A stretch of DNA of 36,471 bases, from the NCBI GenBank assembly GCA_024638765.1, contig JAHEJT010000032.1, forward strand, positions 1 through 36,471, written 5' to 3'. The stretch's first letter is position 1; each line of letters opens with the position of its first letter. Below, one piece after another: positions 23,020 to 32,052 of this stretch. This DNA comes from Verrucomicrobiales bacterium (lineage in GTDB: Bacteria > Verrucomicrobiota > Verrucomicrobiia > Verrucomicrobiales > DEV007). The notes beneath the pieces are model-generated. The model saw only the letters and a list, made by a program, of their open reading frames with translations, did no database searches and was not told the origin of the DNA. Both the position numbers and the translations under genes were made by a program.

Positions 23020-23835
23020 TCAACCTTCTTTCTTACGCAAAACCACGACCACGTCTTCTCTGCTGCCGTCGAGTGGAAGGGGGTCGTCAAGATCGTAATT
23101 GAAGCTATACTGGGCGATCCGATCCAGGTCCGGAATTTTTCGGAAGAGTTTCTTCAGTTCGGCGGCGTCGTAAGTCCGGCATTTCCAGAGGGTTTCCAGG
23201 CGCTGCGAGGCGCCGTTGGACCTCCGGATCTCCAGCCGGTTGCGCAGATCTTCGAGCCGGCGTTTGCGATCCGCCGGCCAGGTCCGCGTGTTGCAAGTGA
23301 CCTCCACACCGCGGCGGTTCCCGGTCCAGCGTTCATGGTGCGGTTTTTGCCGTGAGTAATCGGTGAGATGAATGCCCAGGACGAAGAGGCCGCCGGGTCG
23401 CAGGCGATCCGCCGCCCGGCGGAGATGGGAGGCCGACGCGTCTTCCGTAAGAAGATATTTGAACGAGCTGAGCAGACAATGGACGAGGTCGAAGCGGCCC
23501 GGCACACGGAAATCTTCCATGCGGTCTTCCTTTACTCGCGCGCCGAGACCCGGACGCCGTGTTAATTTTTCTCGAGCCACTGCGAGCATCCGTGGATTGG
23601 CATCGAAACCGGTAACGTGATAACCGCGGCGGGCCAGTTCCACGACCAGGCGTCCGGTGCCGCAGGCGGGTTCCAGGACGCGAGTTGCTCTTTTCCGATT
23701 GGCGCACGCTCCATGCAATTCAAGGACGGCTTCGAGAAAATCGGCTTCCCGGCGGGTGTCCTGATCAAAAATGATGTCGTAATACCGGGGACAGTCGTAC
23801 CAATCGGCCTCTTGGTATCCGCTGCTTGCTGCCAT
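23020..23835 (-). CDS. Class I SAM-dependent methyltransferase
   Basis: This 271-residue soluble enzyme has a Rossmann methyltransferase core: motif I VLEPACGTGR (residues 53-62), the acidic ribose-binding position in GYHVTGFDAN (Asp78), post-motif EDRMEDFRV and FDLVHCLLSSFKYLL, then the RLRPGGLFVLGIHL strand. The YYDIIFDQ start is typical of small-molecule or unassigned methyltransferases, so the substrate cannot be named. The C-terminal third (from about 185) contains a charged region rich in Arg. It is transcribed away from the SMP-30 gene and lies far from the biosynthetic block, with no sign of belonging to it. Possible operon with the STAS-like gene. Confidence 0.88.
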   Translation of the reverse strand: MAASSGYQEADWYDCPRYYDIIFDQDTRREADFLEAVLELHGACANRKRATRVLEPACGTGRLVVELARRGYHVTGFDANPRMLAVAREKLTRRPGLGARVKEDRMEDFRVPGRFDLVHCLLSSFKYLLTEDASASHLRRAADRLRPGGLFVLGIHLTDYSRQKPHHERWTGNRRGVEVTCNTRTWPADRKRRLEDLRNRLEIRRSNGASQRLETLWKCRTYDAAELKKLFRKIPDLDRIAQYSFNYDLDDPLPLDGSREDVVVVLRKKEG

Positions 23836-23950
23836 CGGTTTCTTTCGAGCCCCTTGCGACTGGAAGAGTTTATCGGGTTACGGAGGATTTTGTAAGGAGA
23901 AATCGTTCCCGATTCCCGTCAGCTGGTTTCGATCACCGCTTGCAGGCCTG

Positions 23951-24073
23951 TGGAGTGCGGTGGCTTGCCTGCGGGGCGAAGCCTTGGCGAAGACCGGACA
24001 CCGCTTTTGATGATTCCGTGGAGGCTCCCAATCCCCCATGCTATCCAAAGCGCCGTCCAGCCGGCGCACTCCA
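23951..24073. repeat. Palindromic repeat, TGGAGTGCG arms
   Basis: Outer arms TGGAGTGCG (23951-23959) and CGCACTCCA (24065-24073) frame internal blocks such as ACACCGCTTTTG and ATCCAAAGCGCC that are roughly complementary. This composite resembles repeats I associate with Verrucomicrobia genomes. It fills most of the 337-base divergent gap (23836-24172). No clear promoter for either gene was found in the gap. Confidence 0.6.
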
Positions 24074-24172
24074 AAACCTGGCGCAATTGCGGGGCACTTT
24101 GCTGTAGACCGCAAGAGCTCACCCGGAATGCAGCTTGATCCCGGAGGAATTCCCGTGCCAGTCTGGAAGACC

Positions 24173-25225
24173 ATGATGAAACCACTGACACCGTCCCAAG
24201 CCCTCCTCGGCGCCGCGCTCGCGGGCTTTGTCCTCCTGCTTGCGTCACCCGCCGGCGCGCAGGACAGCGTGAATTTCTCGACCATCGGCGAAATCGTCCG
24301 CCTCGACAACGGCTTGAACCGCCTCATCGATCGCGAGGCGAAAATCGAAGTGCTTGCATCCGGGTTCGTGTGGTCGGAGGGACCCGTGTGGGTCGCGGAG
24401 GAAGGGAACGAGTACGGGGGATACCTGCTTTTTTCCGATATTCCGAAGAACTCGGTGATGAAATGGCAGGAAGGCGAGGGCGTTAGTGTCTATTTGAAGC
24501 CATCGGGCTTCACCGGGGTTGTCGAATACGGCGGGGAGCCGGGCAGCAACGGCCTGTTGCTGGATTCCGAAGGCCGGCTGGTGTCCTGCGAACACGGGGA
24601 CCGGCGGGTTTCCGTGCTCACGAAAAACGGGGGCAAGCGGACGCTGGTGGACCATTACCAGGAGAAGCGGCTCAACAGCCCGAATGACGCTTGTTACCGG
24701 TCCAACGGCGATCTCTATTTCACGGATCCGCCTTACGGCTTGCCCAAACGCTGGGAGGATCCGGATCGTGAATTGGAATTTTGCGGCGTTTACCGCCTGT
24801 CGGCCGACGGAGAGCTCACCCTGCTTACGGATGAGATGACCCGGCCCAACGGCATCGCGTTTTCGCCGGACGAGAAAACGCTCTACGTGGCGCAGTCCGA
24901 TTCCGAAGCAGCAATCTGGAAAGCTTTCCCCGTCAAGGAAGACGGCAGCCTGGGCGACAGCCGGGTATTTTATGATGCCACGCAAATGATGGGCAAGCTG
25001 CCGGGGGCGCCGGACGGGCTCAAGGTGGATCGCGAAGGAAATCTGTTTGCCACCGGTCCGGGAGGCGTGCACGTCTTTTCTCCCGAAGGAATTCCGCTGG
25101 GGCGGATCAGCACGGGAGAACGGACGGCGAATTGTGCGTGGGGCAATGACGGCACGGTCCTCTACATGACCGCGGACACTTACCTGTGCCGCATCCAGAC
25201 AAAGACCAAGGGCGCGGGGTGGTAA
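24173..25225 (+). CDS. Secreted SMP-30/gluconolactonase-family protein
   Basis: This 350-residue six-bladed beta-propeller lactonase (PF08450) hydrolyses sugar lactones. Metal-site residues are in place: Glu69 in VWSEGPVW, Asn171/Asp172 in LNSPND, Asn226 in RPNGIAF and Asp281 in GAPDGL. The start at 24173 (tandem ATG at 24176) was chosen because a signal peptide follows at once (hydrophobic LLGAALAGFVLLLASPAGA, cleavage before QDS) and TGGAAG precedes it. The longer upstream frame runs into a palindromic repeat and is not coding. The exported lactonase, together with the nearby DUF1080 protein, cytochrome and sulfatase, suggests periplasmic breakdown of sulfated or oxidised sugars. The gene ends 27 bases from the convergent cytochrome gene. 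Confidence 0.92.
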   Translation: MMKPLTPSQALLGAALAGFVLLLASPAGAQDSVNFSTIGEIVRLDNGLNRLIDREAKIEVLASGFVWSEGPVWVAEEGNEYGGYLLFSDIPKNSVMKWQEGEGVSVYLKPSGFTGVVEYGGEPGSNGLLLDSEGRLVSCEHGDRRVSVLTKNGGKRTLVDHYQEKRLNSPNDACYRSNGDLYFTDPPYGLPKRWEDPDRELEFCGVYRLSADGELTLLTDEMTRPNGIAFSPDEKTLYVAQSDSEAAIWKAFPVKEDGSLGDSRVFYDATQMMGKLPGAPDGLKVDREGNLFATGPGGVHVFSPEGIPLGRISTGERTANCAWGNDGTVLYMTADTYLCRIQTKTKGAGW

Positions 25226-25242
25226 GCCGGCGGAGCCGGCTG

Positions 25243-25277
25243 TTCTCGGTTCTCAGTTCTCGGTTCCGGGTTCTGCA
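25243..25277. repeat. Heptad tandem repeat (TTCTCGG/TTCTCAG)
   Basis: Five near-identical 7-mers run in a row: TTCTCGG, TTCTCAG, TTCTCGG, TTCCGGG, TTCTGCA. The array encodes the last residues (AEPGTEN) and the stop codon of the cytochrome gene on the minus strand. A short GCCGGC-GGA-GCCGGC palindrome (25226-25240) separates it from the SMP-30 stop. Confidence 0.65.
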
Positions 25278-25939
25278 ATATCCGATTGCGGATTTGAGAC
25301 GCGGATTGCCTGGGTCCGGCTCTCCTCGGAGAATTTGACCAGGGGGTAGCGGTAGGCGCGCCCGTCCTCCAGCTCCAGAATGGCATTTTCTCCTTCCACC
25401 CGGAGAAGCTTCGCGATCACTTTTTTTCCCTCGCGGTTCGTCCAGGTCTGCAGTTCTTCGGACTCTTTGGACGAGAGTTGCTCGAGGATGTCTTTGCCCG
25501 GCCGGATGTATTTCTCCGGGAGTTCTTCTTTGGGGCCTTTTTCGCCGCGCGCACCGTTGATGGCGGCGCCCTCGTAAATCCAATTGGCGACGAGGAGTAC
25601 CTCTTCCTGGGTAAGGGGTGTGCCTTTGTCGGTCGGAGGCATCGCGTCCTCGTCGTCGTGCGGCCGGCTCACGGTGACGAAGAGATAACTCGCGTCCCAA
25701 TTGCCGGGGATGACGACGTCGTTCTTGGCGAAGCGCTTTTGAAAGTGCTCCGGATCATCGAGACGCAGGCCGCCCTTTACCTTCTCCGCCTCCGCGCTGT
25801 GGCACTTGTAGCACTTCGCTTCGAAGATGGGCATGACGTCCTTCTCGTAGTCGAGGGCGGAGAGTCGACCGGGAAACGTGAGGGCAATTGAGAATGCGGT
25901 GGGGGCGAGCCAATACTTGACGGTTTGTGAAACGTGCAT
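25253..25939 (-). CDS. Planctomycete-type cytochrome c (PSCyt1) with C-terminal SHD1-like domain
   Basis: A 228-residue exported protein. After a signal peptide (hydrophobic WLAPTAFSIALTF, cleavage before LDYEKD), a mono-heme domain carries the heme motif CYKCH (residues 43-47) and a distal Met100 in AMPP, the PF07635 pattern. In this family the domain usually forms the N-terminal part of much larger PSD1 proteins; here it stands alone and is followed by a small domain (about 160-215) with QTWTNREGKKVIAKLLRVEG and AILELEDG, which resembles the SHD1 fold. The ATG at 25939 is preferred over a GTG two codons upstream. The probable location is the periplasm, passing electrons from a partner oxidase or dehydrogenase not encoded here. 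The last seven residues derive from a heptad repeat. Confidence 0.9.
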   Translation of the reverse strand: MHVSQTVKYWLAPTAFSIALTFPGRLSALDYEKDVMPIFEAKCYKCHSAEAEKVKGGLRLDDPEHFQKRFAKNDVVIPGNWDASYLFVTVSRPHDDEDAMPPTDKGTPLTQEEVLLVANWIYEGAAINGARGEKGPKEELPEKYIRPGKDILEQLSSKESEELQTWTNREGKKVIAKLLRVEGENAILELEDGRAYRYPLVKFSEESRTQAIRVSNPQSDIAEPGTEN

Positions 25940-26042
25940 TCTCACGATGAAAAAACGGATAGAAATCTATCAGACTGCAATCTTGATGGTTCGAGTGAAG
26001 ACCGCCTCCAATCAAGGCTAGGCATCTCCGGATGGGCAAGGA

Positions 26043-26135
26043 CTATTCGTGGTCATTCGTGGAAATTTGCGGCCATTCGTGTTAAAGAAGAAAGAACGCG
26101 AATTAACACGAATGATATACCAATTAGCGCGAATT
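26043..26135. repeat. ATTCGTG-type repeat cluster
   Basis: ATTCGTG recurs three times on the plus strand (26044, 26055, 26075). An 11-bp inverted pair ATTCGTGTTAA (26075-26085) / TTAACACGAAT (26103-26113) is followed by related CGCGAATT copies. It lies between the divergent cytochrome and sulfatase genes and could carry promoter elements for either, though none is clear. Confidence 0.6.
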
Positions 26136-26211
26136 GAGTATCGGAATGAACCTCCGATGATGAAGAAAATTCCTCTTTAATCCGTCGTTTCCTAATGAGA
26201 AGGTCCCCATC

Positions 26212-27699
26212 ATGAATCAACCAGGAACCCTGAACGTCCTGTCCTCTGTAGCCTCGGCGAAGGAGGATGAACCCGGAACGGTTCGGCGAGGAAGCGCCGC
26301 ACGGCTGGCTTGCCTCGGAATATTTTTTCTCATTGCGCTTACGATTCACGCGGGTGCCAAGCCGAACATCATCTACATCATAGCAGATGACTTGGGGTAC
26401 GGGGACCTCGGGTGTTTCGGGCAGAAAATTATCCGGACGCCGGAGCTGGACCGCATGGCAGCAGAGGGGATGAAGATGACGCAGCATTACTCCGGCTCCA
26501 CGGTGTGCGCGCCCTCGCGCTGCAGCCTGATGACGGGTCTGCACCAGGGGCACGCCTTGATCCGGGGCAACCGGGAAATCCAACCGGAGGGGCAGGCCCC
26601 CATGGCCGAGGACGCGGTCACGATTCCGGAAGTGCTCCGCAAGGCCGGCTATGTGACAGGGGGATTCGGGAAATGGGGCCTCGGTTATCCGGGATCCGAA
26701 GGCGATCCCAACGCACAGGGGTTCGACGAATTTTTCGGTTATAACTGCCAGCGCCAGGCGCATTACTACTATCCGCTCCATCTCTGGCATAACCAGGAGA
26801 AGGTGTCGCTGGATGGCGAGACCTACGCCCACGACGTCATCATGGACCAGGCCTTTGAGTTCGTGAAGAAGCAGAGCCGGTCCGATGCGCCCTTTTTCCT
26901 GTTCCTGCCGGTCATCATTCCGCACGCGGAACTGGCCGCGCCCGAAGACTCCATGGCGGAATACCGGGGCGTCCTCGAGGAGTCCGGTCCTTACGGCGAT
27001 CCCTCTGCGCCTTATCAACGGAAAAAATACAACGCCCAGGCGCATCCGCACGCGGCCTTTGCAGCCATGGTGACGCGCATGGATCGCGACGTCGGACGCC
27101 TCCTGAATCTGCTGCGCGAGTTGGGGATCGAGAAAGACACGCTGGTGCTGTTCACCAGTGACAACGGCGCCCATGTCGAGGGCGGCGCGGATCCGGAATT
27201 CTTCAACAGCTCGGGTCCGCTGCGCGGCGTGAAGCGCGACCTTTACGAGGGCGGCATCCGGGTGCCCACGATCGCCTGGTGGCCGGGCACCATTGAGGCG
27301 GGCGCGGAGAACGATCATATCTCGGCTTTCTGGGACGTGATGCCGACCTTCTGCGCACTGGCGGAAATTTCTCCGCCACAGGGAATCGACGGAATGTCGT
27401 TTCTGCCGTCGTTGCTTGGGAAGAAGCAGGCGCAACATCCGTATCTTTACTGGGAGTTCGCTTCCAAGGGTGGTAAGCAGGCTGTGCGCAAGGGAAAATG
27501 GAAAGCGGTGCGATTGAACCTGCTCAAGAATGCGGACGCCCGATTGGAGCTTTACGACCTCGAGAACGATTTGGGTGAGACGCGGGATGTCGCGGGACAG
27601 CATCCCGAACTCGTATCCGAGATAGCGCAGATCATGGCGCGCGAGCACGAGGTGCATCCGGATTTCCCGCTGTTCGCGTCGGAGCGGGAGAAAAAGTAG
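26212..27699 (+). CDS. Secreted arylsulfatase (formylglycine-dependent)
   Basis: This 495-residue type I sulfatase removes sulfate esters. The formylglycine motif C-A-P-S-R is at Cys99-Arg103, the metal ligands at IIADD (Asp59, Asp60) and LFTSDNGAH, and the GKWGLG lysine loop is present. An unusually long basic N-terminal leader (about 30 residues) precedes the hydrophobic signal segment (ARLACLGIFFLIALTIHAGA). AGAAGG lies eight bases before the ATG, which supports this start. Substrates of this PVC-bacteria expansion are usually sulfated polysaccharides from algae or mucins; the exact one is unknown. A maturation enzyme (anSME or FGE) is not in the window. A subtilase gene follows after 56 bases on the same strand. 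Confidence 0.95.
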   Translation: MNQPGTLNVLSSVASAKEDEPGTVRRGSAARLACLGIFFLIALTIHAGAKPNIIYIIADDLGYGDLGCFGQKIIRTPELDRMAAEGMKMTQHYSGSTVCAPSRCSLMTGLHQGHALIRGNREIQPEGQAPMAEDAVTIPEVLRKAGYVTGGFGKWGLGYPGSEGDPNAQGFDEFFGYNCQRQAHYYYPLHLWHNQEKVSLDGETYAHDVIMDQAFEFVKKQSRSDAPFFLFLPVIIPHAELAAPEDSMAEYRGVLEESGPYGDPSAPYQRKKYNAQAHPHAAFAAMVTRMDRDVGRLLNLLRELGIEKDTLVLFTSDNGAHVEGGADPEFFNSSGPLRGVKRDLYEGGIRVPTIAWWPGTIEAGAENDHISAFWDVMPTFCALAEISPPQGIDGMSFLPSLLGKKQAQHPYLYWEFASKGGKQAVRKGKWKAVRLNLLKNADARLELYDLENDLGETRDVAGQHPELVSEIAQIMAREHEVHPDFPLFASEREKK

Positions 27700-27755
27700 G
27701 AGGGTTTCTGCTCCTCAATGAGGTGAACGGGTGCTAGGGTGGGTATCCCCCCAGC

Positions 27756-30344
27756 ATGAAACCTCTTCTCCCAGCGCTGGTCTTGTGCTGCGCGTTTCCG
27801 GCGTCCCTCTTGGCACAGGGGAAACCTGCGGCTGCGCCCCAGGGATTGTGGATCCATGATGGAGGCACCCGCCGGCACATGGAGGTGGCGCGCGGCGAGG
27901 CTTACTTCGAGCGGGAGAGGGGATCTTCCAGAATCGCGTCCTTCCCGGCAAAAAAAGACGTGGCTGCACTGGTCGCCCATTGCCGCACAACGGCGGCTGG
28001 CACCGGAGAGAAAGCATCGCTGGTGGTGTATGAAACGGGTGTCGCGCGCCTACCGGCGAAAAGGCGAATCGTGACGGGACAGATTCTGGTGCAGGTGGCT
28101 GACGAAGCGGACGCGCGGGACCTCGCGGTCGCCCACGGCGCCACGATCAAACGGCCGGCCATAGATCTTCCTGGGTATTTTATTCTCGAGATTCGGGATG
28201 CACTGGGGTGTTTTTCTGCAGTATCCGAAATGCGTGGCCACCCCAAAGTAATCTCCGCGGAACCTCTCCTGGCGCGGCAGCAGCAGAAGCGTTCCGTTCC
28301 GAATGACACCTTGATCGGCGATCAGTGGCACCTGCACAACACGGGACAAAATGGCGGAGTTGCAGGTATTGACGCGAATGTGATCAACGTCTGGGGGACT
28401 TTCGGCGGCGCGGGGACACGGGGTGCCGGCGTGACCATTGGCATCGTCGACGACGGGCTTGAGGTGACGCACCCGGACCTGGCGCCGAATGTGGATACGA
28501 CGATCGACTTCGACTGGAACGACGGCACGCCCAATGATCCCAGTCCCGACCTCGGGAGCGACTTTCATGGCACGGCGGTCGCGGGCGTCGCAGCGGCGAG
28601 AGGGAACAATAGTCTCGGGGTCTCGGGTGCGGCGCCCGAAGCGACGCTGGTCGGATTACGGTTGGTCGCCACGAGCACGACCGACGACGATGAAGCCGGT
28701 GCAATGCTGCACCGTAACGATGTCATCGACATTAAGAGTAACAGCTGGGGACCTTCCGATGACGGGGAGACGGTCGAGGGTCCGGGTGTGCTCTTGGAGG
28801 CGGCTTTTCTCGATGCGGCCACCAACGGGCGGGGCGGACTGGGGACGATTCTTGTCTGGAGCGCTGGGAACGCACAGCAAAACGAGGACAACGCGAACAA
28901 GGACGGATTTGCGAACTCAATATACACGGTCGCGGTTGGAGCGATCGATGACCAGGGGACGCATACGTTTTACAGTGAGGAAGGCGCCTGCTTGGTGGTG
29001 ACCGCACCGTCGCATAATTTTTCGGGTCAACAGATGATCACGACGACCGATCTGACTGGCAGCAACGGATATCAGAGCGGGGATTATGCCAACGATTTTG
29101 GAGGGACTTCATCCTCGACGCCCCTTGTGGCGGGTGTGATTGCCCTGTTGTTGGATGTCAACCCGGGGCTCGGATGGCGCGATGTGCAGGAAATTCTCAT
29201 TGCTTCGGCAACGAAGGTTGATGCTTCCGATACCGATTGGGTGGTGAACGGCGGCGGCTTTAATTTTAACCACAAATACGGCGCCGGGTTGGTGAACGCC
29301 CAGGGGGGCGTCGGTCTCGCGAGCGGATGGACGAATCTAGCGCCGCAGTCCTCGAGCACAGTGAGCCACGCTGCGCTGGGCGCAGCGATTCCGGATAATA
29401 ATTCCACTGGGATTGATGTGGTTTTCGATTTCAGCGCCACAGATATGAGAGTGGAGCACGTCACCATTGCCGTGGATATCACGCACAAAAAGAGAGGCCA
29501 TCTTGCGGTGACTTTGACCTCGCCAGACAACACGGTGAGCCGGCTCGTGGAAAGCCACGGCGACAACGGTGACCATTATTCCGACTGGACCTTCATGACG
29601 GTAGCGAATTGGGGGGAAGACTCGATGGGGATCTGGACGTTGAACGTCGCCGATCTCCAGGGCGGGGAGTCCGGCACGCTTAACTCCGCGGAGGTAACGC
29701 TTTACGGGGCCCCGAGCACCTATCGTATCGAAGGCACGGTGACGGATAAAGCATCGGGCGATCCGCTTCCGGGCGTTGCGGTGACGGCCGCTGCGGCGAA
29801 TTTGATCACCGGCGTGACGGGGGGGTATCAATTCGACGGGCTTGCGGCAGGAAGTTACAACGTAACGGCGACCCTGGCTGATTATACCAGTGACGCAGCC
29901 ATGGTGAATCTCGGTCCGGACGCAACGAATATAGATTTCGGGCTTCGCGGTCCCTTGAATCTCCTTGATCCTGATCTCGACGGCGCGGTCAATCTGCAGG
30001 AGACGGCGTTTTTCATGAATCACCTGGAGCCAGACGCCGAGCGGTTGCCCCAGGTCACTTTCGCCGATGTTTCCGGCACGGAATATCCGGCTGTATCCTA
30101 TCATCGGCTGAAAGGCGGCGCCGGGACCGCGGGAGTGGATTATGTGATCGATGGAATCACGTATCTCGTGGAGATCTCACATGACCTGCAGACCTGGGTC
30201 TCCGGCGCAGCGGAAGTGGAATTGGTTTCCGTGACGGACGACGGGAACGGTGTCTCCGAAACGGTGGTGGTGAGGCCCGAAGTGCTTCCAAGTGAGCTGA
30301 GGACTTACTTCCGTGTCATCACTACTTGGACGCCTCTACCCTGA
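27756..30344 (+). CDS. Secreted S8 subtilase with P-domain and carboxypeptidase-regulatory-like domain
   Basis: An 862-residue multi-domain protease. Signal peptide 1-20 (cleavage after SLLAQ region), propeptide-like segment to about 180, then the peptidase S8 domain with Asp232 (GIVDDGLEVTHPDL), His271 (FHGTAVAG), oxyanion Asn372 (SAGN) and Ser452 (GGTSSSTPLVAG). Next come a proprotein-convertase P-domain (about 545-650) with DITHKKRGHLAVTLTSP and the closing GTLNSAEVTLYG, a CarboxypepD-reg-like beta-sandwich (655-730) and a C-terminal module (765-860) common in verrucomicrobial secreted proteins. The kexin-like DDG and P-domain pairing suggests processing of other secreted proteins or nutrient peptides. 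It is convergent with the second sulfatase gene, 33 bases away. Confidence 0.95.
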   Translation: MKPLLPALVLCCAFPASLLAQGKPAAAPQGLWIHDGGTRRHMEVARGEAYFERERGSSRIASFPAKKDVAALVAHCRTTAAGTGEKASLVVYETGVARLPAKRRIVTGQILVQVADEADARDLAVAHGATIKRPAIDLPGYFILEIRDALGCFSAVSEMRGHPKVISAEPLLARQQQKRSVPNDTLIGDQWHLHNTGQNGGVAGIDANVINVWGTFGGAGTRGAGVTIGIVDDGLEVTHPDLAPNVDTTIDFDWNDGTPNDPSPDLGSDFHGTAVAGVAAARGNNSLGVSGAAPEATLVGLRLVATSTTDDDEAGAMLHRNDVIDIKSNSWGPSDDGETVEGPGVLLEAAFLDAATNGRGGLGTILVWSAGNAQQNEDNANKDGFANSIYTVAVGAIDDQGTHTFYSEEGACLVVTAPSHNFSGQQMITTTDLTGSNGYQSGDYANDFGGTSSSTPLVAGVIALLLDVNPGLGWRDVQEILIASATKVDASDTDWVVNGGGFNFNHKYGAGLVNAQGGVGLASGWTNLAPQSSSTVSHAALGAAIPDNNSTGIDVVFDFSATDMRVEHVTIAVDITHKKRGHLAVTLTSPDNTVSRLVESHGDNGDHYSDWTFMTVANWGEDSMGIWTLNVADLQGGESGTLNSAEVTLYGAPSTYRIEGTVTDKASGDPLPGVAVTAAAANLITGVTGGYQFDGLAAGSYNVTATLADYTSDAAMVNLGPDATNIDFGLRGPLNLLDPDLDGAVNLQETAFFMNHLEPDAERLPQVTFADVSGTEYPAVSYHRLKGGAGTAGVDYVIDGITYLVEISHDLQTWVSGAAEVELVSVTDDGNGVSETVVVRPEVLPSELRTYFRVITTWTPLP

Positions 30345-30377
30345 AGGGGCATCGACGTGGTCTCCGGGCGAGATCGC

Positions 30378-31838
30378 TCAGTTCTCTTTCACCTGTTCTC
30401 GCCAGCGCTCGATGTCTTTCTTCAGCGAAGTCACGAGTTCGGGATTCGAATCCGCGATGTCGCGCGATTCCCCGATGTCTTCGCGGAGATTGAAGAGCGC
30501 AAAAGGTTGGTCCGAGCCAGGGCGCAGCAGCTTGTAGTCGCCCGCCCGCACGGCGACACCGGTTCCCGCCTTCCCTTGTTTCCAGAGCCAGAAGAGCTTG
30601 TCATGCGGCGAAGGCGCATTGCCGGCCAGAGTGCCGATCGGGTTTCTGCCGTCTAAAGTGCGATTCTGCGGCAAGGCGACGCCCGCGGCCTCCAGGCAGA
30701 GCACCGATAGATCCATGGCGATGAGCGGTTGGGCGCATTCACTGCCGGCAGGGATGCGGCCGGGCCAGCGGACGATCGCGGGGACCCGGATACCGCCTTC
30801 GTAGACCGTGACGCCGCCGTCGCGCAATGGGGCGTTGGAGGCGAACCCCAAACCGCGCCTCTCATCGAGCATGAAGGCGCCGTTGTCGGAATACCACATC
30901 ACCAGCGTATCCTCCGCGAGCCCGAAGTCTTTCAGTGCCTTGAGGACTCTGCCGGTGGCGGTATCCAGCGCAGTGATGACCGCGTAGTAGCGTTTCAGCA
31001 CTTCCGTCTCGTCCGGTGACCAACCGTAAGCGGCGAAAGCCTCATCCGGGGCCTGCCATATTACGGGCGCGCCGGGACTTTTGTTTTTCGCGTTGGGAAA
31101 GTGCGGCGCATTGAACGGCAGGTATACGAAGAAGGGATCTTTCCGGTGCCGCTTCATGAAATCGATGGCGGCGTCCGCCCACAGATCGGTGCTGTATCCC
31201 TCGACCTCGACGGATTCCGTGTCCCGGAAGAGATCGTTACGTCCATCGTAGACATGCGTGTAATAATCGCAGTTGCCGGAGGCGTTTCCGAAATACTCAT
31301 CGAATCCGCGTTCCGTGGGCCGGTAACCTTCCCCGAAACCGAGATTCCATTTTCCGAAGCAAGCGGTGGCATACCCTCCACTCTTCAAATATGCGGGAAT
31401 CAGCTTCTCGGAAAGTCGCAGGCCGACTCCCATATTCTCCTCTCTACGGAGTTGGTGATTGAGTCCATTGCGCAAGGGGTAACGGCCGGTGAGCAGGGCC
31501 GCGCGCGACGGGGTGCAAGAGGGAGCCCCGGTGTAAAAGTCGGTGAGGCGGACGCCTTGCGACGCGAGCCGGTCGATGTGCGGGGTGAGGACTTTTTCGT
31601 TTCCGTAACAGCCGACATCGCCGTAGCCGAGGTTGTCGGCGGTCATCAATAAGATGTTCGGCTTCGCTGCGGTGGTGATACCAATCGCTGTCAAATAGCA
31701 AAATAACGCGCGGACAAAGATTCTTAAGGTGATGGATCGGCGGAGGAACAAGGTTTGCGGGCGGTGATTGGAACTTGGCTCCTTTTTTAAGTGAGAACAC
31801 CAGAGACGTCGAGGCTTACCGTTATGACAAAAAGCCAC
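30378..31838 (-). CDS. Secreted sulfatase (formylglycine-dependent), second copy
   Basis: A sulfatase of up to 486 residues carrying the formylglycine motif C-T-P-S-R (Cys108-Arg112). Other landmarks are LLMTADNLGYGDVGCYGN, ACFGKWNLGFGEG, the DNGAF metal loop and GVTVYEGGIRVP. One metal position reads Asn (ADN) where most family members have ADD. The N-terminus is uncertain: the longest frame begins with GTG at 31838 without a ribosome binding site, while AAAGGAG lies inside the frame with no ATG after it, so translation may start at a TTG near 31750. The hydrophobic export segment (RIFVRALFCYLTAIGITTAA) lies at 39-58. It differs enough from the first sulfatase that the two are not a recent duplication. 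Confidence 0.93.
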   Translation of the reverse strand: MAFCHNGKPRRLWCSHLKKEPSSNHRPQTLFLRRSITLRIFVRALFCYLTAIGITTAAKPNILLMTADNLGYGDVGCYGNEKVLTPHIDRLASQGVRLTDFYTGAPSCTPSRAALLTGRYPLRNGLNHQLRREENMGVGLRLSEKLIPAYLKSGGYATACFGKWNLGFGEGYRPTERGFDEYFGNASGNCDYYTHVYDGRNDLFRDTESVEVEGYSTDLWADAAIDFMKRHRKDPFFVYLPFNAPHFPNAKNKSPGAPVIWQAPDEAFAAYGWSPDETEVLKRYYAVITALDTATGRVLKALKDFGLAEDTLVMWYSDNGAFMLDERRGLGFASNAPLRDGGVTVYEGGIRVPAIVRWPGRIPAGSECAQPLIAMDLSVLCLEAAGVALPQNRTLDGRNPIGTLAGNAPSPHDKLFWLWKQGKAGTGVAVRAGDYKLLRPGSDQPFALFNLREDIGESRDIADSNPELVTSLKKDIERWREQVKEN

Positions 31839-31855
31839 TTGGGAGATCTATGTGA

Positions 31856-31947
31856 GTGGGAGCGCGGGCGTCCCGCCCGCACACAAAAAATTATGCGGCC
31901 GGCACGGCCGCCTGGTTTAGAAGCGGGCGAGACGCCCGCGCTCCCAC
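31856..31947. repeat. Palindromic repeat, GTGGGAGCGCGGGCG arms (25 bp)
   Basis: Inverted arms of 25 bp (31856-31880; 31923-31947) with one mismatch enclose a nested palindrome GCGGCCG-GCA-CGGCCGC (31895-31911). Its translation gives the GARASRPH and RDARAPT strings common in spurious ORFs. It shares the GGCGTCCCGCC core with the element at 35505-35562. Confidence 0.85.
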
Positions 31948-32052
31948 GGTGAATTCGTTGCGCCTTGGCTGCTCCGCCGCCCTGACATTTTTCTTACAAT
32001 CCTTTTACGGGCCGGTGACAACCGGATCGCGGTTCCGTGCGACCGTGGATCC

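Noticed and set aside
26053..27657. 534-residue ORF antisense to the first sulfatase
   Set aside because: Shadow of the sulfatase frame; it also runs into the ATTCGTG repeat cluster.
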